DNA of 18,782 nt from positions 20,095 to 38,876 of the forward strand of contig MU386026.1 of NCBI GenBank assembly GCA_022497145.1. The letters run 5' to 3'. Position numbers and translations under genes: made by a program. This DNA is from Rostrohypoxylon terebratum (lineage: Eukaryota > Ascomycota > Sordariomycetes > Xylariales > Hypoxylaceae). Below are positions 10,011 through 18,109 of the stretch, piece after piece; position 1 is the stretch's first letter; the number at the start of each line of letters is the position of its first letter. The notes under the pieces were generated by a model. The model ran no database searches, had not been told where the DNA came from, and worked only from the letters and a program-made list of their open reading frames with translations.

Positions 10011-12147
10011 TTAGTCATCTTCTACTTCGTCGCCGTTCCTCTTCTTACTCTTGACCTCCCTCTTTTTTGGACGGAGCCACTCCTCCATGCCCAGGGGCCA
10101 ATAAACCCGGTTATCAGGGCCGCCCATCCCTATTTCCGATTCCGGAATCTCGGGCGGCGGCTCGGGCTCCTCCTCCAACTCCCCGTCTCCGCCATTCTCG
10201 TCCGCCTTCTTGCCTTTGCGTTGCTTCTTCTTCGGTACCTTAGGGGGAGGTCTATTGTCGTCCGCCCTCTCGTACGGGATCACGTCGTTGAAGCGCTCCC
10301 ATCCCGGCAGCCTAAAATTCCGCATCAGATCGAATACCGCTTGCTCCTTGTCCTTCGCTTCGATCATGAGGTCCATGTTGTCGGGGCACGGAGGTAGGGT
10401 CATGACCCGAGGTCGGTGTTTCCGCCGCTGCCGAGGAGTGATGGCTTCGGAGCAAGGTTCGCTATAATGCATCTTTTGCGTGATGCATTTCCTATCCCAG
10501 GTCGCCTTGATCCGCGGATAGAGGTCCACGATATCCTTGGTTCCTTCGCGAATCATTTCTTTATCGAACATGATGTTGTGGTGGTGGAAATCCAAGACGA
10601 GAGGAATGTTCAACTCTTCACAGATCGGAAGCAGGTCGTGCACCGTCCACGACACGTCGTCGTTCTCCAACACGAGCCTCGCCTTGATGCCTGGCGAGAG
10701 GCCTGCGTAGTTCTCCCTGAATCGGTCGAGGGTAGCCGCCTTGTCTCCGAACACCCCGCCCATGTGTAGGATCATGACAGCGTCTCTATTGAGCTGCTCA
10801 GGCAAGCGCAGAAGCGTAAGCATCTCGTCGTGGTATTCGAGATCGCGAACCGCGTTTCTGACAACCTCCCGTCGAGGCGACCCGAGTTGGGTGAACTGGA
10901 AGTAGGTCAGCACGACTCCTCTCATACTTGGCGTTCTCACATACCTGGCCGGGGTGCGTGGTTAGCCGGTGGCCGAGTTCGCCCGCCACTTTGCCAGCGT
11001 TACCGAGCGCCTCGGAAGCAAACGGGGCAAGCTTATAGCCGTACTCTTCGTGGCTAGCAAAGGGGAACATCTCCGAACTTAGGCGCATGAACTTGATACC
11101 GTATTTGTCGTTCCAGCGTATCATCTTGACGATGTCACGTGCATTTGCGAGACCGAGTGCTTCGACGTATTTCCTACCCCTAGCTATGTCGGCTGGCTGG
11201 TCTTTGTCCGGCCGGTTCTTAGTCGGATGCTCGGGCTGAGTCGGATCTCGGAGGGGGTGGCGGTGGTCTAAGATGGAAGAGATTCGGCAGGTTCTCGAAC
11301 TAAACACCGGGGGATTCGTTTGTCGAAGATATGTGTTGAGGCAAGCCTAGGTCGCGTTAGAAATCGTACATCGTACAGCTGGACGTACCTGATCCTGGCC
11401 ACGACGACCGGGGCTCGGGAGGCTCACGTAGCCTATCCTCCCTTTCCACGGCAAGGGTAGGTAATCGCTATTGACAGGAGGCGGCCTCGACCCTTCTTGC
11501 TTGAAGGCGTTGGCATCGGGCTCTTCTAGATCGCCCGCCTCTCTATCCTCGCAGACCAACTCGTCCGGTTCGGTAGCGTCGGTTCCGTTCTTCGCCGCCG
11601 CCGCTATCTTGAGACGCTTCTTCTCAGCTGGGGCCAGTACCAGGTCCGGTTCAGGCTTGGTAAGCCTCGGTATAAAAGCGGCTTCCTCGTCTGTCATGTC
11701 GGGGTTCCCTCTTAACGAACTCTTGTCCAACGCCAGTTTTTGACGCTTCACAGCGTCGCGGAAGTTATCCTCCATCTCGCGAAGGCCGTCGATAGCCCCA
11801 CCCACGTCTTCTACTGCTCCGGGCATCTTTTTTTTCTTGCCCCTGGATTGAGTCGACGCTGGGCGTGAACTTTTCCCGTTAGACAAATAGCCATCGGATT
11901 GCGGTACCTCGCTCGGTTTCTTGACAACACGCCCCGATCTCCTCACGGTAGCGCTGGGGGGTTCCGGCTGGGTATCCTGCTGGGGGGCTACGGTTGACCT
12001 CTTTCGTTTTGATACCATTGTGGCAGCGCGACGTAGATATGTCCGGGGACTCGCAGGCATATAACTCAAGGCCAGAGCAAAGACGCTGCGGACAGGTCTG
12101 GATCCGACCTGGGGGTAGCGAACCAGATGTCGAACGAGGATCAACAT
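10011..12147 (-). CDS. uve1: UV-damage endonuclease UVDE (Uve1 / MUS-18 type)
   Basis: This repair enzyme nicks DNA 5' to UV photoproducts and other distortions, starting excision repair independent of NER. The three exons are 12147-11428, 11346-10945 and 10895-10011. The introns are 81 bp (GTGAGC donor, ctaac branch) and 49 bp (GTATGT donor, gctgac branch). The product is 668 residues, comparable to Neurospora MUS-18 and Schizosaccharomyces Uve1. Residues 1-240 are a poorly conserved basic region. The TIM-barrel catalytic domain starts near RIGYACLNT and SRTCRISS. Metal-binding residues expected from bacterial UVDE are visible: His371 (HPGQ), Glu452 (LENDD), Asp476 and His478-480 (DFHHH), Lys515 and His517 (KMHYSEP), His534 and Glu553 (MIEAKDKEQAV). 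The C terminus is Lys/Glu-rich. The first 43 residues contain seven Arg and no acidic residue, like a mitochondrial presequence. Met44 then begins MVSKRKRS, like a nuclear signal, so two start sites are possible. Confidence 0.95.
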
Positions 12148-13432
12148 ACAAATCCGGATGATGGGTAAGATGGTACAGGAAAGTTCTACGAAATTGATTC
12201 GACTTCGACTTCGACTTCGGATAGAAGAGCAAGAGACTGGCGAGAGATCATTGGAGAGTGTGTGATGGAAGTGGTGCAGATGCGACCTAGGAATTCACAA
12301 ATGACAAAAGAGAAAGTCCAGGAATGAGATCATCATCCGTGAAAGAGGATGTCTGTAACCTACTAGGTAGAATTTTATTACCTTTCCCTCAAATACTAGT
12401 GACCGCACCTATGGTACCTTAGGGAGTAAGAATGCTCCCTGTCGGAGTTTGGTCACTAGGTCTAGATCTAGTAGTAGAAGGTCGAGGTGAGCGCGTCATG
12501 AATCGAGCTTAGCTATGCTTTTAAAAGGAACGATTCCGTTCCAAGGCTTCATCGAGTCGAGATGACAAGCTAGAAATTCTCGGTTGGTGTTACACACGTA
12601 GCTTCTAGCCGGGCCATTTCCTACGATGGCAGAAATAGATCCAATCGGATAGAAGTAGGTACGATTTTCTTCTCGATCCTCGATAATGATGTACCTAGTA
12701 GTACGTGAGGTCATCTCGAAAGTACGAGGGAATCGATGAAATCCCGATGAAATCATTAAAGGTAGATCAGAATGTGGGACTGGTGTGGATAAGCTACTAG
12801 CCTTAAAAGAGTTCCATAGTACGGTTATGTAACAAGGTACATAGTACTTCGTACAACCCGGTGGCTGCGAGAGATCGGATATATCACGTGACTTGGTTAT
12901 TTCTCCACGGGATATCCGATGCCAATGCCCGCCACATCCGCCATGCCTTGGTGAATAATTGATAATAATTCCAATCTCTCCATTCCATCGCCTTCGTTAG
13001 GTACGTTTCGTTCCATTTATCACGATGATTACTGTCGCCTCTAATTTCATCTGATCATCGGCTTCACCTATTGTAATCGGTGGTAGTCATCATTCAACGA
13101 AAATTTGTATCATCCATACAGTCAAGTGGAACCCATAAAATCAGAACCCGGAAAATACGTACGGAATATCAAGAGCATCGAAACCGATCGTCACAGAAGC
13201 CATCATTGAACGCCCACTCCCCACGATGCCTTGTCCCGATTGATTTTCCGATTGATTTTCCCTAGACGCCTTTGCCGTGATAAATTCCAGTAAAACTTTT
13301 GGAGCCTACTAACTCCTGACCTAGTACTCCATGTGATGCTGAACTGCTAGTTACTCCTTGGTCGTATGTGTGTTCAGATGCCGGCAAAACACATACCGCA
13401 CTTCGTGTTGAATACCCATGAAAGTTGACAAA
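12148..13432. other. Intergenic region upstream of UVDE
   Basis: About 1.3 kb that should contain the UVDE promoter and the 3' UTR of the RING gene. A (cttcga)n-like run lies near 12203-12222, within the likely 5' UTR of UVDE. A hairpin-forming interval spans 12395-12460. A perfect tcacgtga palindrome, a bHLH-type E-box, lies at 12884-12891. An 86-codon minus-strand ATG frame (12496-12756) has no recognisable motif and is probably chance. Two near-identical copies of gattgattttcc lie next to each other near 13237-13261. Confidence 0.45.
12395..12460. repeat. Nested inverted repeat (possible cruciform)
   Basis: The outer arms are actagtgacc (12395-12404) and ggtcactagg (12451-12460), complementary over nine of ten bases. 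A smaller inner pair is gggag (12422-12426) and ctccc (12435-12439). It sits about 250 bases upstream of the UVDE start codon and next to a ctactaggtagaat word that recurs at about 14925-14937. No function can be assigned. Confidence 0.45.
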
Positions 13433-14177
13433 TTACCAGAACCCGAGAATAGGCAAGGGAGGTGGCATCGGGTAGAACTCGACTGCATCTTCATCCTCAG
13501 CCTCGTGCTCGGCTCCATGGTAGTAAATTGTTCGGCAGACAGGGCAACGGTACTGCTTTTGCAAAAACCACGTAGTTAGGCAGCGGGCGTGGAAGAGGTG
13601 GATGCATCCGTTCAGCTTGAGAACTTCGTCGTTGATGGGCTGCATGGGTCTGTCCGTGCCTTCCACTGTCGTCGCTTCGGTGGTAGCTGTCTGGATTCGC
13701 GTCACCCCATCGCCGGCTTCCAAGTCCACTTCACCTGCTACTACCGTCGATGCAGAGTCACGGGCCTCGCTATGGTAGAAGCGGGCGAGACAGATCGAGC
13801 TATACCCTAAGTCAGCATCACGAAACAGAAATACCGATAGCAGTAGATGAAGGGGATGGGATCTAACCACTCTCCGTCCTCAGATCCTGCCTGCAAGTCG
13901 CGTCGTGATTTCTTTTCGGTCACACGTTCCAGCAGCTCCAGAGCTTCTCTAATAGACTTTGGGGTTCGGTTATTATTCATGGGAACCCATTGATCTAGAC
14001 GGGGAACATCATAAGAGCAGAAGTGAGCGCAACTATTCAGGGGTCACTGTTAATAAATGTGGCCACGTATAAGGCTTATGGTGGTGTGGTAATAAAGATG
14101 GTGACTTACCAGACGGAGCCGATGAGTGCAACGAGGCACCCTGCAAGCACGATCAAGGCGATTTGCCACTGCTCCAT
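13433..14177 (-). CDS. Small membrane-anchored RING-H2 finger protein (probable E3 ubiquitin ligase)
   Basis: A predicted ubiquitin ligase whose substrate is unknown. My model has three exons, 14177-14110, 14032-13868 and 13799-13433. The introns are 77 bp (GTAAGT donor, aatag acceptor) and 68 bp (GTTAGA donor, gctgac branch, tatag acceptor). The protein is 199 residues. The start ATG has A at -3. Residues about 5-26 (IALIVLAGCLVALIG and flanks) form one hydrophobic segment, likely a signal anchor. A basic helical linker (KSIREALELLERV) follows. The RING ligands are Cys78, Cys81, Cys143, His145, His148, Cys151, Cys163 and Cys166, in RING-H2 order. The first Cys codon is formed by the second splice junction, which supports the model. 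The loop between the second and third ligands is about 61 residues, much longer than usual, and low in complexity. The tail is acidic then Pro-rich (PMPPPLPILGFW). The weak GTTAGA donor is the least certain point. Confidence 0.82.
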
Positions 14178-15300
14178 CTTGTTAATTGTCTTCGATGTTC
14201 AATCTTTGTGTGGCCAGATGGAGATGTGACGGTGATGTCGAGAGATATCAAGCGGGGAAGATCATTTGACCATTCCGCGGTTGAACTGCTTGATGAGTAC
14301 AAAGCCTACGTGTAACTCTATTAGATACTAAAATTTTTGTTGAGAGGGGGGAAGTGCACAAAAGGGATGCCTTCGCATGAAAGCGAACATCTAATTCTAG
14401 ACTTACTCTGGTGTTTAGGCGCAGCCCTGGAGCTTTTGATCTACACCACACAGATGTTTCGGGATGTTGGGTGTTGGAAATTGGAATGGATGAGTGACAA
14501 CCGTCCCTTGCTTGCGTCTGCCGAATTGTGTGTTGCGAGAGATAGGATGAGGAAATAAGTTGGGTGCGGGTATGTGATTTGTAGTTTGGATAATTTTACT
14601 ACCTACTGGCTACACAGGTAGGTAGTGGACGACGTTGATATCGCAGGTGCTGCATTGGCATAGGTACGACTTCCTAGATTGAAGGCTGTCCGCGACTGTG
14701 GGGAGACGCTGGAGGGGCAAGACGACCACCACCTACCTTAGGTAGGCAGCTAGGTACTTTAATAGGTACTACATGCTAAGTTATCTGAATAGGTAGTACC
14801 TAGTAGGTATGGAATCACCAAACCAGCTGGAGGCGTCTCTCAAGGACAAGGATGCATCGTTAGAACATTGAAACTCCAAACATAAAAAATGTGATTGCCG
14901 CGAGGCCTAAATTTAACATCTAAACTACTAGGTAGAATCTATTCTCTAACCCGCACCTTATTTGCAACCCTGGCCCTTGCATCCATGTATCTTGGACATC
15001 GTGCATCCCGTAGACAGTAAATGTGATAGGTCTGTCGGAAAATACCAACTGTGATCGACGCCCCAATCACAACTCGCAAACATGGAATATTGTTTTGGGG
15101 GTGAGATATCGATACTGCCTGCAGAGCCTGCACAACCCGCGCCATCTGAACTGATCTTCATGTTGTGCTAGACGCCGGGCAACCAGGTTGGCACATACGT
15201 GGCCTCCCGTGGTTCGGAAGAAAAAAAGACAGAAACTAAAATCCTGACTTGCGTTAGATTTTCGGGGGTGGCATGGGCACGACTTTTCACACCTTCGTCT
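14178..15300. other. Intergenic region with palindromic GGTAGG words
   Basis: About 1.1 kb between the RING gene start and the RKM4 stop. Perfect inverted repeats are present: actacctac/gtaggtagt (14598-14606 and 14618-14626) and cctacct-t-aggtagg (14732-14746). More variants run to about 14815. A minus-strand 67-codon ATG frame at 14958-15161 begins MKISSDGAGC and has five cysteines. It overlaps another frame and has no clear signal peptide or family, so I do not call it a gene. Other short frames at 14248-14558 also look spurious. Confidence 0.45.
14598..14815. repeat. Cluster of short GGTAGG-type inverted repeats
   Basis: This cluster includes a perfect 9-bp inverted repeat with an 11-base loop (14598-14626), a 7-bp perfect palindrome around one central base (14732-14746), and further taggtac/gtaccta variants up to 14815. 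Similar words recur at 6772-6801, 7246-7357, 12357-12370 and 14925-14937, always between genes. Confidence 0.6.
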
Positions 15301-16874
15301 TCATCTCGTCCTTTGTCTCTTCGTGTAAGGCTCGCTCTCGTGATTGGTTCTTGACTTGACTTTGGAGAGCTTCTCTTGCACCAAGTCGATCGCTTCTTGC
15401 AATAACGCTTTCTCGCCCCATCGCACGGCCAAGGCCATTTTCTGTCTACCGAAAACCTTTTCGCTGGATAATAAGTCGAAGTCGAAAGCCTGACTTGTCG
15501 AGTACTGGGCCAATCTTAACTCGAGCGCGCGATGTAAAGCTGCTAATGCGATCTCGTCTCGCGTGTCTTTGTCGGGGACTGTTGTTGGGCTAAACTTACT
15601 GATCGCCTTCAATATCGTGTGGAGCTGTCCCATTAAATCCGCGGGGATCACTTCAAGATGGGCTTCTTCTCGAAGCTGACCTGAAGAATCGGGTTCTCCC
15701 GAATCTCGTTCGATGACGAAAGCATCTTCGATCTCCTCCAAGTCGAGCTCGTTGACTGCTTTGCCCCAAGTTGCTTCGTCTACCTTGATGGTGTCTTTTA
15801 ACACGGATAATATCAAATCCCAGGATATTTCTGTAACGTCATAGCGCGCGTGTCGACTCGTCACATATCCGTAACGTCGTAACAGCTCACCGTTGCCGAG
15901 AGGACCATAGTAATTGAGTATCTCCTTGCCGGCTGGGATGGGCCGGAGCGTCGTGACGGACAAGCTGTCTTCGCCGTGATTGACGTGAGCCTGCAGACGG
16001 TCAGTGCTTGCTCCGCGAGATGTCAGCACGGGATATACCCACGTTGAATTCGGCGTCGGCATTCAGGATATCTGCCATCGGGACCATGCCCATCATGAGA
16101 GTACCTTCCTTGTCCTCGACCCACTCGTCGTCATTCTCCGGGTCACCTTCTTCGTCATCGTTCTCCAGGTCGAAGGCGTAGCTCATTATCGTACTGCCCA
16201 TCTGGTGGCTGAGGCTTAAGAGCTCCTCTTCGCTAAGTTTTCGGGTCCCCTCCGGATAGAAGACGTCTGCGTGCTCCTCTATCACCGGTAGCACCCTGGT
16301 ACGAAACATTTCGTCGGCCTCGTCCTTACCGATCTTACCGACTATCGCGCTAGCCTGCAGTTCTCGAAGATCCTGCTCGGACCAATACATCAACGTCTCA
16401 AACGTAGCGGGAAGCACGTCGAAGTATGGCTTCCAACGTGACCTGTCACCCTGAAGGTACTCGTAAATCATGATGAGAATGAGCGAGACCCAATTATCGG
16501 GAGGGCCGCTGGTCTCGCTCCCGTCCTCATCCGCCTCATTATCCGCATCCTCTAAGCCCGTCGTCTCGAAGACTTGAGGTATGCGCTTAGGGAGATCGGA
16601 AGTCTGGGTGTTGATGATTGAAGTCCTCGGAATGTTAAACAGGACGGTGTCCTCGGGGATATCGGCGGTAGCAACTGAGAGAAAGACAACATTGATTAGT
16701 AAACAATGTTCGTCAGGTCCATTTTGATGTTGCTGGTGCCGCACCGATTCCTCTGCCGGCTCCGGTCTTGCGGAGATCCTCGATCTTGATATCGGGATGG
16801 AAAGTTGCGCCCGGCCAATTCCTGAACCACTCCAGGAACGACGCAGTGTTGGAGTCGAATGTTGGGTCCGACAT
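15301..16874 (-). CDS. RKM4: SET-domain ribosomal lysine N-methyltransferase (RKM4 / SETD6-like)
   Basis: This enzyme transfers a methyl group from S-adenosylmethionine to lysine. Yeast Rkm4 monomethylates the 60S ribosomal protein eL42 (Rpl42), and SETD6 is the animal relative. The three exons are 16874-16745, 16674-16043 and 15990-15301. The introns are 70 bp (GTGCGG donor, ctctcag acceptor) and 52 bp (GTGGGT donor, ctgac branch, ctgcag acceptor). The protein is 483 residues, close to yeast Rkm4. The N terminus reads FLEWFRNWPG, then the SET start GAGRGIVA (38-45) and IPEDTVLFNIPR. An acidic insert lies within the split SET domain. NADAEFNAHV (248-257) spans the second splice junction and is the SAM/substrate motif. 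EILNYYGPLGNGELLRRYGYV (277-297) closes the SET fold. The remainder is the Rubisco-LSMT-type helical substrate-binding domain, ending in a basic tail (KRQRTR). No key element is missing. Confidence 0.93.
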
Positions 16875-17340
16875 ATTTCGGTATGCGGCTTCAAAAGCCT
16901 CCGGTCGGTTTCAGTGGCTACGGCTGCAGGATGTCTTTCTTCAGCGAGGAATTTGATGGCAGAATAAAATTTAATAGGTTAAAAGTTGCTGACAGTCTCG
17001 GAGATCATTCGGGTTTATGGATTACTGCCGACCATGGGCACTTACCTACCACAGCGGCAATGTATGGGTTTAACAAACGGTTATTGAACGTAAAAACGAA
17101 GATCCTTATAACTATGATTCAATTGAAGGTCAATCATTTACGGTTTAAAAACGATTTATGATTTGCCAACGTAAATTTACTTAGTTTTAATTGGTTTAAA
17201 AAGTGAGCCCGGTTAAAAAATTTAAAAAATTTATTATAACCACTTTTAAAATTAAACCTTACGATTTTTTAAAAAGTATTTTTTACTTTAAAAAATTAAA
17301 TATTTTTAATTATTTTAAATAATTTTAAATTAAAAATATT
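16875..17340. other. RKM4 upstream region grading into extreme AT-rich DNA
   Basis: The proximal part should contain the RKM4 promoter. From about 17150 the sequence becomes extremely AT-rich: I count roughly nine G/C among bases 17221-17340, and none in about the last 54. An inverted repeat with 14-bp perfect arms (17298-17311 and 17328-17341) abuts the LTR-like unit. No coding frame is credible. Such AT-rich DNA beside retroelements in ascomycetes often reflects repeat-induced point mutation or relic repeats; that is inference here. Confidence 0.6.
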
Positions 17341-17341
17341 T
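17298..17341. repeat. AT-only inverted repeat beside the LTR
   Basis: The arms aaatatttttaatt (17298-17311) and aattaaaaatattt (17328-17341) are perfectly complementary, with a 16-base AT loop. The right arm ends on the first base of the adjacent LTR-like unit. Confidence 0.6.
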
Positions 17342-17740
17342 GTTACAATCCAACCAGGATCATCGCCAGAATGATTAGTAAAGGACCGGAGAAACTTCGG
17401 TTGTGATCTCAATGGATCTGAGATCCAGTGAGAGCGACGGATCTGAGATCCAGTAAGAGCAACGAATCTGAGATCGTATGGGAAATACGATCGATACAGA
17501 CAAGGGAAGCGGAGGAAAGTTAAGATATAAAGAATGAAGATTTCCTACTGTATTTAGTTTTTAGTTCTCTAGCTTTCAATCTAAGTATTCAGACTGCACT
17601 TGAATATAGAGTCCCATGAAATCTCTTTTAAGAACAGAATCGTCAACCCTACAGTATTGTTACCTTAAAACCAAGTACCCCAGGGTACGTATCCGCTTTA
17701 CGAAGTCAGTTAGACAGAAGTAGTAGACGGGTTCGTAACA
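17341..17740 (+). mobile_element. 400-bp LTR-like unit, TGTTAC...GTAACA
   Basis: This unit begins TGTTACAATCC and ends GTAACA, giving the TG...CA boundaries and a perfect 6-bp terminal inverted repeat typical of Ty3/Gypsy long terminal repeats. A TATA-like element (agatataaag) lies near 17522-17531, consistent with an LTR promoter. A 25-bp tandem repeat lies inside. No intact frame is present. The 5-bp flanks (atatt on the left, ctctc on the right) do not match, so a clean solo-LTR insertion with target duplication is not seen. On the right it joins directly to a pol reading frame, not to a primer-binding site, which implies deletion or recombination. Its start only loosely resembles the LTR start at 18689 (TGTCACAAACC), so the two may come from different or diverged families. 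Which strand is sense is uncertain. Confidence 0.65.
17414..17475. repeat. 25-bp tandem repeat within the LTR
   Basis: Copy 1 spans 17414-17438, copy 2 spans 17439-17463 and a partial third copy reaches 17475. Each copy begins with ggatctgagatcc, a 13-base palindrome around a central g; the third starts gaatctgagatc. Copies 1 and 2 differ at two positions. A spaced palindromic array in the LTR is a candidate protein-binding or enhancer block; that role is inference. Confidence 0.75.
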
Positions 17741-18109
17741 CTCTCACTACCAAAGAAAACACGATTACACCCAGTTTTTCATATTTCCTTACTAGAACCA
17801 GCACCAGAGAACGCCCAAGTTGACACCGAAACAGAATTAATTCCTGACCAAGAATGGGAGGTCGAAGCAGTCCTGGATTCTAAACTGTTTGGAAGTCAGC
17901 TCAAATACTTCATTAAATGGAGAGATTACCCACACGAGGAAAATACTTGGGAACCCCTCAAACATGTGAAGCATTTGAAGGATCTGCTTGAGGACTTCCA
18001 TCGCCAGAACCCTGACCGACCGAAGCCAGGAACGCCTCAGTCGACGGCGACATTGGGCCAAGACCAAAACCAACCCCGAAGAAAGAGGGGGCGGCCACGG
18101 AAGCATTAA
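17741..18109 (+). pseudogene. 3' end of Ty3/Gypsy (chromovirus) pol: integrase tail, chromodomain, AT-hook
   Basis: This is an open frame lacking its 5' part. It starts right after the LTR-like unit, with SLPKKTRLHPVFHISLLEPA, the conserved end of chromovirus integrase (HPVFHVSLLEP). A chromodomain follows at about 17852-18013: WEVEAVLDSKLF, then YFIKWRDYPHEENTWEPL, then LLEDFHRQNP. It carries the aromatic positions expected for a methyl-lysine cage. After it comes a Pro/Gln-rich tail ending RRKRGRPRKH, whose RGRP core is an AT-hook. The stop is TAA at 18107-18109. Chromodomains of this type direct integration to heterochromatin. The frame is clean over about 120 codons, so this end is not heavily mutated, but a stop lies just upstream within the LTR and the rest of pol is absent. 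The last 152 bases overlap an ORF on the other strand. Confidence 0.9.

Noticed and set aside
12496..12756. 86-residue ATG ORF upstream of UVDE
   Set aside because: No motif, and it lies in an AT-rich intergenic region with repeats; kept only as a possibility within the gap description.
12884..12891. TCACGTGA E-box as a specific regulator site for UVDE
   Set aside because: A single 8-bp palindrome about 740 bases upstream is expected by chance too often to support a claim.
14958..15161. 67-residue Cys-containing ORF (possible small secreted protein)
   Set aside because: No convincing signal peptide, odd Cys spacing, an overlapping rival frame, and no recognisable family.
16001..16894. Separate short protein beginning MKPHTEIC upstream of the SET domain
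   Set aside because: This is unspliced read-through; splicing 16745 to 16674 gives the conserved RKM4 N terminus in a different frame.
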